Assembly: GCF_000429725.1 (NCBI RefSeq)
Contig: NZ_AUCK01000004.1
Span: 62,001 to 126,000 of the forward strand
Direction: 5' to 3'
Length of the DNA stretch: 64,000 nt
Source of the DNA: Alkalicoccus chagannorensis DSM 18086
Lineage (GTDB): Bacteria; Bacillota; Bacilli; Bacillales; Salisediminibacteriaceae
Positions 27,530 to 36,184 of this stretch are shown in pieces (positions within the stretch are counted from its first letter, which is position 1; each line of letters starts with the position of its first letter). Below the pieces are notes generated by a model. That model made no database searches. It saw only the letters and a list, made by a program, of their open reading frames with translations, and was not told the DNA's origin. The translations under genes were made by a program, and so were the position numbers.

Positions 27530-28593
27530 AAGCGGGCATTCCTGCTGATTCGGCTGCTGTCTCCTTCACTGATAAACCCGAGCGCGACGCCGCGCTGGAG
27601 AAGGTGTCGAAAATTTTTCACCGGCAGTTCTTGACGGTGATGGTCGTGAAGTTGGTTGAAGCAGAGCTGCAGTTCCTCTTCCATTAAAATTTCATACAAT
27701 GCTTTTCTTCTGCTCGTCCTTCTTTTTTTACAATGAATAGAACAGGCTCCGGAGCAGAACGGACAGGCCGTATCCACAAGTTTCTGTGCAGCAATACCGT
27801 AGAGCACTTCCCGAAGGTCTGCGGGATCTGTTCCAAGATCCAGCATCCGCCGCAGTGCACCGGCAGCAGTTGCAGAATGAAGGGAGGATACAACAAGATG
27901 ACCGCTCATCGCAGCTTTAACAGCTGACGCAGCTGTTTCCTCGTCTCTAATCTCTCCTATAACGATCACATCGGGATCATGCCTGAGCAGGCTTCGAAGT
28001 GCAGCGGCATAGGTCACCCCTGCTTTTTCATTGATCTCCATCTGGAGCAGTCCATCCTGTTTTCGTTCAACAGGATCCTCCAGTGTCATAATGTTTTCGG
28101 ATGAATTTTTTAGTCGTTCCTGCAGCATGGAATATAAGGTAGTGGTTTTCCCAGCCCCGGTCGGCCCGCATAAGAGCACCAACCCGTGAGGACTGAGAAT
28201 CAATTTCTGAAGGGAATCAATCTGCGAAGGAAATAATGCGAGTTCTTTCATTTCACGAGACGTATCATAGGGAAAGATCCGAACTACGACTGTCTCGAGC
28301 ATCGCTGAGGGAAACGTGGACATTCTGGCATACAGTGTTCGGCTTCCGATATTTAGTTCGAGACGTTTATTCTGGGGACGTCTCCGCTCTCCGATGTCCA
28401 TTCCGGCACTGAACTTCATGTGTGATATTAATTTTCTTCCTGTGCTGATTGTCAGCCTTTCCATATCCATTAACCTGCCGTCAACACGTAATCGGACTCT
28501 CACATTATCCGCTTCGGTCAGCAGGTGAAGATCAGAGGCCTGCATACTGACAGCTTCTTTAATAAGCTGATGAAACTTAGCAACAACGTCCAT
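27526..28593 (-). CDS. comGA: Competence pseudopilus ATPase ComGA
   Basis: Secretion ATPase (GspE/PilT family) driving pseudopilus assembly and DNA binding. The 355-residue protein has FSAGMDIGERRRPQN, Walker A CGPTGAGKTTT (K149), the Asp box MTLEDPVE, Walker B VIVIGEIRDEETA and the His box GHLVVSSLHSATAAGA. A CPFC...C...C cluster follows, as in B. subtilis. The ATG at 28593 follows AAAGGAGCG. It is the first gene of comGA-GB-GC-GD-GE-GF-GG-aroK. Confidence 0.96.
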   Translation of the reverse strand: MDVVAKFHQLIKEAVSMQASDLHLLTEADNVRVRLRVDGRLMDMERLTISTGRKLISHMKFSAGMDIGERRRPQNKRLELNIGSRTLYARMSTFPSAMLETVVVRIFPYDTSREMKELALFPSQIDSLQKLILSPHGLVLLCGPTGAGKTTTLYSMLQERLKNSSENIMTLEDPVERKQDGLLQMEINEKAGVTYAAALRSLLRHDPDVIVIGEIRDEETAASAVKAAMSGHLVVSSLHSATAAGALRRMLDLGTDPADLREVLYGIAAQKLVDTACPFCSGACSIHCKKRRTSRRKALYEILMEEELQLCFNQLHDHHRQELPVKNFRHLLQRGVALGFISEGDSSRISRNARL

Positions 28594-28710
28594 ACATCAC
28601 GCTCCTTTGTAAGCGCGGGGTGATCAATCCCGTATGTAAAAGCTCTTACAAGAACATATATTCGCCATTGCTTCTTCATTCTCCTGCTTCTTTTTTTATT
28701 TTTTTGTACA

Positions 28711-28723
28711 AAAACAATATTTT
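28711..28723 (-). promoter_or_regulatory. Candidate ComK AT-box upstream of comGA
   Basis: On the minus strand AAAA-TATTG-TTTT fits the ComK half-operator AAAAN5TTTT, about 120 nt upstream of comGA. ComK normally needs two such boxes; I see only one clear copy, and the region is AT-rich, so support is moderate. Confidence 0.35.
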
Positions 28724-28857
28724 TTTCGAAAAGGGCCATTCCTTCAACGAATGGCAGGAATGACCCACCCCGGTGAGGGGAAGCAGTCCCTCCCCGCTTT
28801 TTAACCTCTGGATACGGTCTGCACTTTCAGAGCCAGCGCTTCTGTATGGACATGATG

Positions 28858-28990
28858 GAGAGCGCGGAGCGCCTTTCGGCCGGAACGGCCTGTACCGCAG
28901 GTTCTTTGAGGGAAGCATAGGTTCTTCATGCTTCCCGTGCAGCCGGCTACGCCGTCGTCCTGTATGAAAACTAATACATTCCTATACTTC
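28858..28990. repeat. Copy of dispersed repeat R1
   Basis: Contains GGAGCGCCTTTC, GGAACGGCCTGTACCGCAGG, the arm pair GAGGGAAGCAT / ATGCTTCCCGTGCAGCC and the tail CTGTATGAAAACTAATACAT. It is clearly the same element as at 14952 and 39886. It fills the gap between comGA and the YtxH gene. Confidence 0.75.
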
Positions 28991-28991
28991 T

Positions 28992-29025
28992 AAAAAAAAG
29001 AGCTGCCTCCGCAGAGACAGCTCTT
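28992..29025 (-). terminator. Terminator of the YtxH-family gene
   Basis: Stem AAGAGCTG / CAGCTCTT with eight U residues following on the minus strand, about 80 nt after the 29106-29555 gene. Confidence 0.85.
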
Positions 29026-29105
29026 CCACAGCCGAAGACGGCTGAGCTATAAATAAGGCAGGCACCATCGTGCCGACGATGTTCATCATCGTCAGAAAGC
29101 CAGAC

Positions 29106-29555
29106 TTACTTTTCTTCTTCTTTCAACGCTTCTACGTCTTTTTTCAGTCGCTCTTTCGTTTCTTCGATTTCCTGAACCACTTGCTTCGCAAGTTTACGTC
29201 CTTCTGACTTTTCCGTCTCCATGATTTCACGGACGTCCGCAGCAAGGTCTTCGCCCATTTCTGTTGCCTTGTTCGTCACGTTTGATGTTTTGTCGGTAAT
29301 TCGTTCTACCTGGTCTTTTGCTGCACTCGTAAGATCTTCTGCTTTTTCACGTGCGAGCTGGGAATATTCATTGCTCTTATCTTTAGCTGTGCTCGTCCAC
29401 TCGGCTGTCCGATCTGCTACTGCACCCGCTCTTTCGTTAATCGTACCGCGGACTTCCGTTCCGGACTTAGGCGTCATCAGGACAGCTGCTGCCGCTCCTA
29501 CGAGGGCTCCTACAGCGGTTCCGAGAATAAAATCTTTCGTGTTCATGCTGCTCAT
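29106..29555 (-). CDS. YtxH-domain general stress protein
   Basis: A 149-residue protein with an N-terminal YtxH segment (FILGTAVGALVGAAAAVLMTPKSGTEVR, residues 8-35), a short glycine/alanine membrane or hairpin segment. It is followed by a long charged helix of apolipoprotein/LEA type rich in Ala, Glu and Lys. YtxH/YtxG proteins are sigma-B stress proteins of unknown mechanism. I choose the ATG at 29555, 11 nt after GGAG; the in-frame GTG at 29564 lies too close to that site. A sigma-B-like promoter lies upstream. Confidence 0.85.
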   Translation of the reverse strand: MSSMNTKDFILGTAVGALVGAAAAVLMTPKSGTEVRGTINERAGAVADRTAEWTSTAKDKSNEYSQLAREKAEDLTSAAKDQVERITDKTSNVTNKATEMGEDLAADVREIMETEKSEGRKLAKQVVQEIEETKERLKKDVEALKEEEK

Positions 29556-29610
29556 GTCAATCACATCTCCTTTTTAGTCTGTATGTATATAATTCTTCAT
29601 ACAATTTGAT

Positions 29611-29636
29611 ATTCCTTCTTTTAAGAGAAAATAAAC
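29611..29636 (-). promoter_or_regulatory. Candidate sigma-B promoter of the YtxH gene
   Basis: GTTTAT (29636-29631), 14 nt, AGGAAT (29616-29611) on the minus strand. This is close to the sigma-B form GTTTAA-N12-15-GGGWAW (5/6 in each half), about 55 nt before the start codon. Confidence 0.4.
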
Positions 29637-29706
29637 CGAAGTTTTTTTCCCCCGCCATTTTTTTGTCACAACTTATCGATTAATCGTTCATTCCTGTGGA
29701 CTTCAG

Positions 29707-29736
29707 TTTACAAATGAACCGTTTTCGATTTATAAT
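29707..29736 (+). promoter_or_regulatory. Promoter of yqgY
   Basis: TTTACA, 18 nt, TATAAT on the plus strand, about 58 nt before the yqgY start. Confidence 0.6.
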
Positions 29737-29793
29737 AAGGTGAACTTTATATCATTCTGATCATCAGCTACATATTTCAAAGGAGGGGACATT

Positions 29794-30036
29794 ATGGAGC
29801 GGATGTACCGAGTACTCGGTTTCTGGACAGGAATATTTGCTGTACTTTTTCTCGTCGGTGATATGCTGGAAGCATCAATCCTCTTTTTCGCCCAGACAGC
29901 CGTGTTTATAGCACTCAGCTATCTTAAGCTGTCCGAACGTGCATATGTGTATATCTTTGGCGCATACTTAACTGTGTTCTTTGTAGGTTTCACGTATTAC
30001 AGCACTTTTATTATGCAGCCAGGATTCGGCCATTAA
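29794..30036 (+). CDS. yqgY: DUF2626 membrane protein YqgY
   Basis: An 80-residue protein with three or four hydrophobic segments. MYRVLGFWTGIFAVLFLVGDM and YVYIFGAYLTVFFVGFTYYSTF match YqgY/DUF2626 closely, but the function is unknown. The ATG at 29794 has AGGAGGGG upstream. It has its own promoter and ends at a strong terminator. In B. subtilis it likewise sits between comGA and yqgX. Confidence 0.92.
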   Translation: MERMYRVLGFWTGIFAVLFLVGDMLEASILFFAQTAVFIALSYLKLSERAYVYIFGAYLTVFFVGFTYYSTFIMQPGFGH

Positions 30037-30041
30037 TTGAG

Positions 30042-30085
30042 AAACCGGCTGTCCCGAGATGACATCTCGGGACAGCCGGTTTTTT
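30042..30085. terminator. Bidirectional terminator between yqgY and yqgX
   Basis: A stem of about 19 bp, AAACCGGCTGTCCCGAGAT / ATCTCGGGACAGCCGGTTT, with a 3-nt loop and a run of U on the plus side. It ends 1 nt from the yqgX stop on the other strand. Confidence 0.9.
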
Positions 30086-30716
30086 ACCATCCAAACCCGT
30101 TAATAAAGGGATTCGTCTCTTTTTCCGAACCAACAGTGGTCTCCGGTCCGTGGCCATTGGCAACGATGGTATCCTCCGGGAGCGGAAGAAGCCTGCTGTG
30201 AATACTCTCCAGGAGCACTTCCTCACTTCCACCATATAAATCCGTGCGGCCTACCCCGCCCCGGAACAGAACATCTCCGCTGAACACGATGTTTTCCTCT
30301 TCCAGATAAAAGGAAATGCTGCCGGGAGAATGACCCGGAGTGTACATCACGTCAAAGCGAAACGAACCAACATGCAGCGGCCCTTCTTCAACGATCACAT
30401 GCTCCGGCGGAGAACAGCGGACGGCTTCAATTCCGGGGAAGACACCCGAGCCGTTTTTCTGAGGATCCTCCAGCCAGGAGGCCTCCTCTGCGTGCATATA
30501 TACTGGACAGTTCCATTCTTTTCTTACCTCCTCAAGTGCTCCGATATGATCAAAATGGGCATGCGTAAGCAGAATGGCGGTTACGTCGTAATCCTTTGTA
30601 TACTGGATCAGCTCGCCGGCACCACCGCCGGGATCGATCATTACCGCCTCTTTTCCTTGCACGAGCAGGTATCCGTTTGTTTGAAGTGGACCGAGGGGCA
30701 GCTTTTCGATTTTCAA
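30084..30716 (-). CDS. yqgX: Metallo-beta-lactamase-fold hydrolase YqgX (glyoxalase II-like)
   Basis: A 210-residue MBL-fold protein with the metal-binding THAHFDHIGA motif, the later TPGHSPGSISFY histidine, FSGDVLFRGGVGRTDL and VANGHGPETT. It is closely related to B. subtilis YqgX, an uncharacterised hydroxyacylglutathione-hydrolase-like protein; the substrate here is unknown. I prefer the TTG at 30716, 8 nt after GGTGG; GTG at 30728 is an alternative. Convergent with yqgY. Confidence 0.9.
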   Translation of the reverse strand: MKIEKLPLGPLQTNGYLLVQGKEAVMIDPGGGAGELIQYTKDYDVTAILLTHAHFDHIGALEEVRKEWNCPVYMHAEEASWLEDPQKNGSGVFPGIEAVRCSPPEHVIVEEGPLHVGSFRFDVMYTPGHSPGSISFYLEEENIVFSGDVLFRGGVGRTDLYGGSEEVLLESIHSRLLPLPEDTIVANGHGPETTVGSEKETNPFINGFGW

Positions 30717-30885
30717 TCCGATTACCACCTTTCGTCATGGTTTGTTCACAATTTTGTACTTCCTTATTCTTTCTAGTATCTCCTACTCGACATTCTGAAT
30801 AAAACACAGTAAAATAAACGAGAAAGCATCCGTATCGCGGAGCAGTTAATTCATATCTGTATTCCAATGCAAAGGAGGTAGCCCA

Positions 30886-31071
30886 TTGTTTCTTGGTCTT
30901 ATTACATTAGGTGTTACAATTTTATCTCTGTTTGGGCTTATTAAGGAAGCGAAGCGCAAAAACTTCTTCGGAGCCGGCTTTGCCTTTGTCTCTGTCGCAG
31001 TTTTTGGATGGTTCTCCATCCGTACCATCATTGGTGTCATCTTCACTGATGGAGGAGGCGTCGTCGCCTGA
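30886..31071 (+). CDS. yqgW: DUF2759 membrane protein YqgW
   Basis: A 61-residue protein with two membrane segments. The motif LIKEAKRKNFFGAGFAFVSVAVFGWFSIRT matches YqgW/DUF2759; the function is unknown. The TTG start at 30886 has a perfect AAAGGAGG 7 nt upstream, and no ATG is available. A terminator follows at 31082-31112. Confidence 0.85.
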   Translation: MFLGLITLGVTILSLFGLIKEAKRKNFFGAGFAFVSVAVFGWFSIRTIIGVIFTDGGGVVA

Positions 31072-31081
31072 CGGCCTGACG

Positions 31082-31112
31082 CAAGGCAGCGGTTTTACAA
31101 CCGCTGCCTTAT
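31082..31112. terminator. Terminator between yqgW and the 31115 gene
   Basis: A 12-bp perfect stem AAGGCAGCGGTT / AACCGCTGCCTT followed by ATTCTTATTCC on the plus strand. It ends a few bases from the stop of the convergent gene. Confidence 0.75.
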
Positions 31113-31114
31113 TC

Positions 31115-31630
31115 TTATTCCGCCTCCTGTACCCAGTAGTAGCCGCTGATTTGATCCTCCAGCTCCTCTGCGAGATCTGCTCCTTCTTCCGGTTCAGCCT
31201 GAGCCCACGTATGATACATCCGGACCGATTCGACCCCACTCTGCTCCCAGACCGCTTCGCCGATTGCCCCGGCTGTAATCTCATTATCAATATACGTTGG
31301 ATACGCAGCAGCGACACCATCCTCTGTCAGGAACACCTCGTGCTCCGACTCTATCGCTTCATTGGCATAGTATAGGGCCACCGACAGATCATCAACAAGT
31401 TCAGTATCCTCCGTCACAATTTCAATATAATTATCGCCAATGACCCCGTCCTGCGGCTGCGTTTCCCATTCCCATTCCAGCTGCTGCTCCTGCATCTCCA
31501 GCATCATTTCCTCCTGAAGATCAGCGTTCGTCATCTCAGCAGTATTCTCCTGCAGAGTGAAGTATCCGAAGATGAAGAGGCCGGCCATCACAGCTAAAGG
31601 CAGCAGCACTACCGTCCAATTTCCTTTCAT
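31115..31630 (-). CDS. Membrane-anchored acidic extracytoplasmic protein, unknown
   Basis: I do not recognise this 171-residue protein. Residues 5-24 form an uncleaved-looking membrane anchor (TVVLLPLAVMAGLFIFGYFT). The rest is an acidic Glu/Gln-rich domain with MLEMQEQQLEWEWETQPQ and a sequence resembling a small secreted fold (VALYYANEAIESEHEVFLTEDG). Its start lies 4 nt after the glcK stop, so it is probably in the yqgQ-glcK operon. No such gene lies behind glcK in B. subtilis. Confidence 0.75.
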   Translation of the reverse strand: MKGNWTVVLLPLAVMAGLFIFGYFTLQENTAEMTNADLQEEMMLEMQEQQLEWEWETQPQDGVIGDNYIEIVTEDTELVDDLSVALYYANEAIESEHEVFLTEDGVAAAYPTYIDNEITAGAIGEAVWEQSGVESVRMYHTWAQAEPEEGADLAEELEDQISGYYWVQEAE

Positions 31631-31634
31631 ACAG

Positions 31635-32603
31635 TCAGGTCTCCTTTACAGAAGCAAGGTCTTTGGCGATCCATGCCGCTCCTAAAACACCGGCGTCATT
31701 GCCGAGTGCTGCAATGCGCATATGCGTGTCTTCAGCGATTTTCGGGATCGCATAGGCATCAAAAAACGGCCTGAGTTCCGTGATCAAAAAATCCCCGGCT
31801 TTGGAAACGCCGCCGCCAAGAACGATCGTCGATGGATTTAATGAGTTGCACAGGTTAGCGAGAGCAAATCCAAGGTGGTCCAGCGAAGTACGCAGCACAC
31901 GAAGGGCTCCCTCGTCTCCGGCTGCAGCTCCCTCAAGTACGTCTTTGGCAGTAACTGCTCCATGGTGCTGCAGTATCTGATGCAGATGGTCGGACTCTCT
32001 TCTCTTCGCTGCTTCCGAACCGAGCCGGGCGATGCCTGTCGCCGAGCTCACGGTTTCCAGGCAGCCGGTTTTTCCACAGTTGCAGAGGAATCCGTCGTCC
32101 CGCACTGCCGTAATATGGCCGATTTCGCCCGCCATTCCACTTACACCGTGAACGATACGTCCATCGGAAATGATGCCTCCGCCTACACCCGTGCCGAGCG
32201 TGACAGCCAGCATATTATCGGCTCCGTCCCCTGCACCTTTCCACTTCTCCCCGGCCGCTGCCAGGTTGGCATCATTATCTGTCCGAACAGGTACCTGCAG
32301 AAGGGCGGAAAGCTCATCAGCAAGAGGGTAGTCCTTCCACCCGACATTCACAGCTTCGTAGATATATCCGCGTTCCACGTCAATAAATCCAGGCGCGCCG
32401 ACGCCGGCAGCTTCAATATCCAGATCAAGCTGAGCCGCACGATGCAGCAGGGCATCAGCTGTTTCAGCCATAATGTAGCGCCCCTTCTCTGCCTGATTCG
32501 TGTTGATTTCCCATTTGTCGATGATATCTCCTTCAACTGTAACAAATGCCAGCTTCACTGTCGTTCCTCCGACATCCGCTGCAGCAATCACAGATTGTGT
32601 CAT
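31635..32603 (-). CDS. glcK: ROK-family glucokinase GlcK
   Basis: Phosphorylates glucose with ATP. The 322-residue protein has the N-terminal phosphate loop AADVGGTTVKLA, GAPGFID, the DNDANLAAAGE catalytic aspartate segment, TLGTGVGGGII, and the ROK zinc-binding cluster GEIGH...CNCGKTGCLE. The ATG at 32603 has GGGATG upstream. It lies directly after yqgQ, the B. subtilis yqgQ-glcK arrangement. Confidence 0.95.
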   Translation of the reverse strand: MTQSVIAAADVGGTTVKLAFVTVEGDIIDKWEINTNQAEKGRYIMAETADALLHRAAQLDLDIEAAGVGAPGFIDVERGYIYEAVNVGWKDYPLADELSALLQVPVRTDNDANLAAAGEKWKGAGDGADNMLAVTLGTGVGGGIISDGRIVHGVSGMAGEIGHITAVRDDGFLCNCGKTGCLETVSSATGIARLGSEAAKRRESDHLHQILQHHGAVTAKDVLEGAAAGDEGALRVLRTSLDHLGFALANLCNSLNPSTIVLGGGVSKAGDFLITELRPFFDAYAIPKIAEDTHMRIAALGNDAGVLGAAWIAKDLASVKET

Positions 32604-32631
32604 CGTAACATCCCCTTTCCTCGTCTTCGAT

Positions 32632-32820
32632 TTATGTAAGTTTCTGCCGCTCCTGGTGTATCACTATTCTGGCATCCGCGTAAAAAGTACTGTCGATCAG
32701 CCCGAGCCTTCGCTGTTCGTCCAGTTCTTCCTGAATCAAATCCAAGTCTGCTTCCTTATTGCCAGTATAGATAACAGCCTGATAGGATTTCAAATGCTGC
32801 AGCAGCTCCAGATACGTCAT
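32632..32820 (-). CDS. yqgQ: YqgQ (DUF910) small protein
   Basis: A 62-residue helical protein with YLELLQHLKSYQAVIYTGNKEADLDLIQEELDE, the DUF910/YqgQ signature. It is of unknown function, possibly nucleic-acid binding, and is conserved upstream of glcK in bacilli. The ATG at 32820 is preceded by AAGGGG. Confidence 0.9.
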   Translation of the reverse strand: MTYLELLQHLKSYQAVIYTGNKEADLDLIQEELDEQRRLGLIDSTFYADARIVIHQERQKLT

Positions 32821-32905
32821 GGAATCTTTTACCCCTTTCTTTCATTAACCGCCTTCTATTATAGCAGAGAGCACTGTTTTGCGCCTCAGAAAATGAGACA
32901 ATGCG

Positions 32906-32934
32906 TTGCAAATGCCGGTCAGACATGGTATCAT
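32906..32934 (+). promoter_or_regulatory. Promoter of the YueI-family gene
   Basis: TTGCAA, 17 nt, TATCAT on the plus strand, about 80 nt before the start at 33017. Confidence 0.5.
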
Positions 32935-33016
32935 TATATTGTTCAGTAATTCACATAGTCATTTGAAACAGAACTGGCATTCATGGATGCCGTCATAATA
33001 GAAAGGAGCATACACG

Positions 33017-33412
33017 ATGGGTGATGATCAAGTAAATAAAGTGCTGAAGGAAGGAATTTTAGGAAAGCCGGAGCTGAAGGCAGATGAGAAACGAGTATTT
33101 CTCGGCAACTTTGCTGAAAGAGTGAAAATTGCTCTGACCAACGGCCAGGTCTACAAAAAAGGCATGTATGAAGAAGTTGTCCATAAAATGAAAGACACCC
33201 AGCTCCACCTCTACATCAACGGCCGGCTTCCCTATCAATCTTACAACAACTACGTAAAGGAAGCGACGAAACACGGGGTGCCATTCACCATTCACGCGGA
33301 AGCCGGCGATACGCCGGTAGGACTCGTTCTGGCATCCGATAAGCCCGTATTTGAGCAGGAGAAGTTTATTGAGGACGACATATTCAAGCACGACATGGAG
33401 CACAGCGGCTAA
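33017..33412 (+). CDS. yueI: YueI-family protein (DUF1694)
   Basis: A 131-residue cytosolic protein with KADEKRVFLGNFAERVKIALTNGQV, LINGRLPYQSYNNYVKEA and GLVLASDKPV, the DUF1694/YueI pattern. In the family it is uncharacterised. The ATG at 33017 has GAAAGGAG upstream. Its 3' end overlaps that of the convergent rhomboid gene by 4 nt, with no terminator between them. Confidence 0.88.
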   Translation: MGDDQVNKVLKEGILGKPELKADEKRVFLGNFAERVKIALTNGQVYKKGMYEEVVHKMKDTQLHLYINGRLPYQSYNNYVKEATKHGVPFTIHAEAGDTPVGLVLASDKPVFEQEKFIEDDIFKHDMEHSG

Positions 33413-34578
33413 GATGCCTGCTGTGCTTCAATATCGTCTTGAAGCTCTTCATACTGTTCATCCGTCTCCAAGCGGAGCGCTTCTTCGATATACCTTTCAG
33501 CTTCGTCCATGTCTCCCTGTTCGTAGGCGATTACAGCGAGGTTGTAGTAGGCTTCGTGAAAATCGTCTCTGATACTGACTGCCGCGTCAAGCAGTTCTGA
33601 AGCGTTATCCAGATTTTCCTGATCTATCTCCAGCGAGGCGAGCAGAAAGTAGGCATTAGATTCAAGCATATCCTGGGGAATCGGCCCTTCCCCATCAGAA
33701 GGCATGTCCAGCACCTGCTGCAGGTATCGTTCCGCTGCCTCTGCTCTGCCAGCCTCCGCAGACTCTCTCCCCAGTTCATAGTAAACCGCCTGCAGCTGTC
33801 CGCCTTCGACTTCCTGAGAGAATCCGATATTCCATAGGAAGAGCCCCGCGGCCAGACCTACGGCTAAAGACAACGGCTGACTGACATGCACCCCACGACC
33901 GGGAAGTCCCGCTGCAGCTGCGGCCGCAAAGCCGCCCGCGAGTCCACCTATGTGGGCCCCGTTGTCCACCATCGGAACTAGAAAGCCAAAGGTTAAATTG
34001 ATGATTAAAATGATAACAACACTCATACCGAACGTACGGAAAAACAACCGGCGTTTGATCAGCCCAAAGTAAAGCAGAGCGCCGAACAAGCCGAAAATAG
34101 CCCCGCTCGCTCCTGCGGAAATATTGTCGTTAAAAACGAAACTGGCAATTGATCCTGACAAGCCGGCCGCGGCATAAATCCAGAGAAACCGTAACGAACC
34201 GAAAATTCTCTCGACTGCCGTCCCCAGGAAATAGAGGGCCAGAGAGTTCATGAATAAATGAAAGAAACCGATGTGCAGAAACATACTGGAGAAAAAACGC
34301 CACCATTCCCCCTCCAGGATAAGCGGATCGAATTTGGCCCCCATCTCCACCAGAGTCGTTGTTGCCATGGAACTGCCGCGCAGCTCCATCAACGCAAAAA
34401 CCGCGAGAATGACAGACAAGAGCACAAGCGTCAACACCGGCTTTCCGAACAAAAATGCCGCCTGATCTTCTTTCTGCTGACGGTGATATTCTCGTCGAAC
34501 CATGTGCCGTACCGTATCCCGGAACTGCTCTGTCTGCCCTTCCCCTTCCAGCTGAAAATCAGGGGTGAACGGGGGCAT
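33409..34578 (-). CDS. gluP: Rhomboid intramembrane protease, catalytic and TPR part of YqgP/GluP
   Basis: Intramembrane serine protease. About seven membrane segments span residues 48-290, with catalytic Ser158 in GASGAIFGL and His209 in NGAHIGGLAGG. A C-terminal TPR region follows (about 270-385, HEAYYNLAVIAYEQGDMDEAERYIEEAL). In B. subtilis YqgP this portion is fused to an N-terminal cytosolic domain. Here that domain is the preceding frame, and the two are separated by one in-frame TAA followed at once by this ATG (TAAATG). The upstream ribosome site is weak, so translation may depend on coupling. B. subtilis YqgP also takes part in processing the magnesium transporter MgtE. Confidence 0.88.
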   Translation of the reverse strand: MPPFTPDFQLEGEGQTEQFRDTVRHMVRREYHRQQKEDQAAFLFGKPVLTLVLLSVILAVFALMELRGSSMATTTLVEMGAKFDPLILEGEWWRFFSSMFLHIGFFHLFMNSLALYFLGTAVERIFGSLRFLWIYAAAGLSGSIASFVFNDNISAGASGAIFGLFGALLYFGLIKRRLFFRTFGMSVVIILIINLTFGFLVPMVDNGAHIGGLAGGFAAAAAAGLPGRGVHVSQPLSLAVGLAAGLFLWNIGFSQEVEGGQLQAVYYELGRESAEAGRAEAAERYLQQVLDMPSDGEGPIPQDMLESNAYFLLASLEIDQENLDNASELLDAAVSIRDDFHEAYYNLAVIAYEQGDMDEAERYIEEALRLETDEQYEELQDDIEAQQAS

Positions 34579-35007
34579 TTACTGCAGCTTCCACTCTGTT
34601 GCCAGAGGAAAAAGGACGCTCTCCAGTTCTTTTAATGGAAGTACAACCGTCCTGAACTGGCGCTGTCCTCCAGCAGTGAAGGGCAGTGCTCTTGATACAT
34701 CCGATTCGTAGCTGTCCACCGGTGTATACGGAGCCGTAACGACATTAACAACATTCGCCTTCCGGAGATTCAATTTTTTTCGAACCCTGTCTGAAGCTTT
34801 GTAGGCACGTTCAATATCTGTCCGCAGTTCCCGGCTCCAGTCATAACTTTTCAAATGAAACCGGAGGAGCTGGGTCTTCTTTCCGCGGTTATCTTCCAGC
34901 CAGATAATCGGTCCATCCTCATTCATGTGCACAATCTGCATCTGCTCTCTTTTCACTAAATGATAAATCAATTCCCAATACCTGAGCTCTGCATAGGCAT
35001 CGTTCAC
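34579..35007 (-). CDS. N-terminal cytosolic domain of YqgP/GluP, separated by a stop codon
   Basis: A 142-residue soluble protein aligning with the N-terminal domain of B. subtilis YqgP: LRYWELIYHLVKREQMQIVHM, WLEDNRGKKTQLLRFHLKSYDWSRELRTDIERAYK, RKANVVNVVTAPYTPVDSYESD and PLKELESVLFP. The GTG start at 35007 has GGGGGG upstream. It ends in TAA at 34581-34579, in the same frame as the following rhomboid start. Either the rhomboid is made as two proteins, or this is a recent nonsense mutation, a readthrough site or a sequencing error. Confidence 0.82.
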   Translation of the reverse strand: MNDAYAELRYWELIYHLVKREQMQIVHMNEDGPIIWLEDNRGKKTQLLRFHLKSYDWSRELRTDIERAYKASDRVRKKLNLRKANVVNVVTAPYTPVDSYESDVSRALPFTAGGQRQFRTVVLPLKELESVLFPLATEWKLQ

Positions 35008-35099
35008 TTTGTCACCCCCCTGCGTCCTTTCCAACGCCTCCTTATGTACCGTACCCTAAGCCTCTCGTAAAAAAACAGAGGTCAGAGATCGTTATAAGC

Positions 35100-35140
35100 G
35101 GAAATGAAAACGCCCACGGAATCTCCATGAGCGTTTTCAT
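35100..35140 (-). terminator. Terminator of ldh
   Basis: ATGAAAACGC / GCGTTTTCAT arms (35104-35113 with 35131-35140) and ATTTCC on the minus strand, 15 nt after the ldh stop. Confidence 0.6.
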
Positions 35141-35154
35141 GCATCTTTTGTCTA

Positions 35155-36114
<960 letters not shown>

Positions 36115-36133
36115 TCATCAACCTCCATTTTAT

Positions 36134-36151
36134 TTGTGAATAACTTCACAT
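36134..36151. promoter_or_regulatory. Rex operator of ldh
   Basis: TTGTGAATAACTTCACAT is a near-perfect Rex site (TTGTGAAN4TTCACAA). It lies 2 nt downstream of the ldh -10 hexamer and 23 nt before the start codon, where bound Rex would block transcription until NADH rises. Confidence 0.85.
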
Positions 36152-36153
36152 TA

Positions 36154-36183
36154 ATTATACATGATGGACCGTGCTGTTGTCAT
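36154..36183 (-). promoter_or_regulatory. Promoter of ldh
   Basis: On the minus strand ATGACA, 18 nt, TATAAT (36159-36154), immediately upstream of the Rex operator. Confidence 0.65.
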
Positions 36184-36184
36184 G

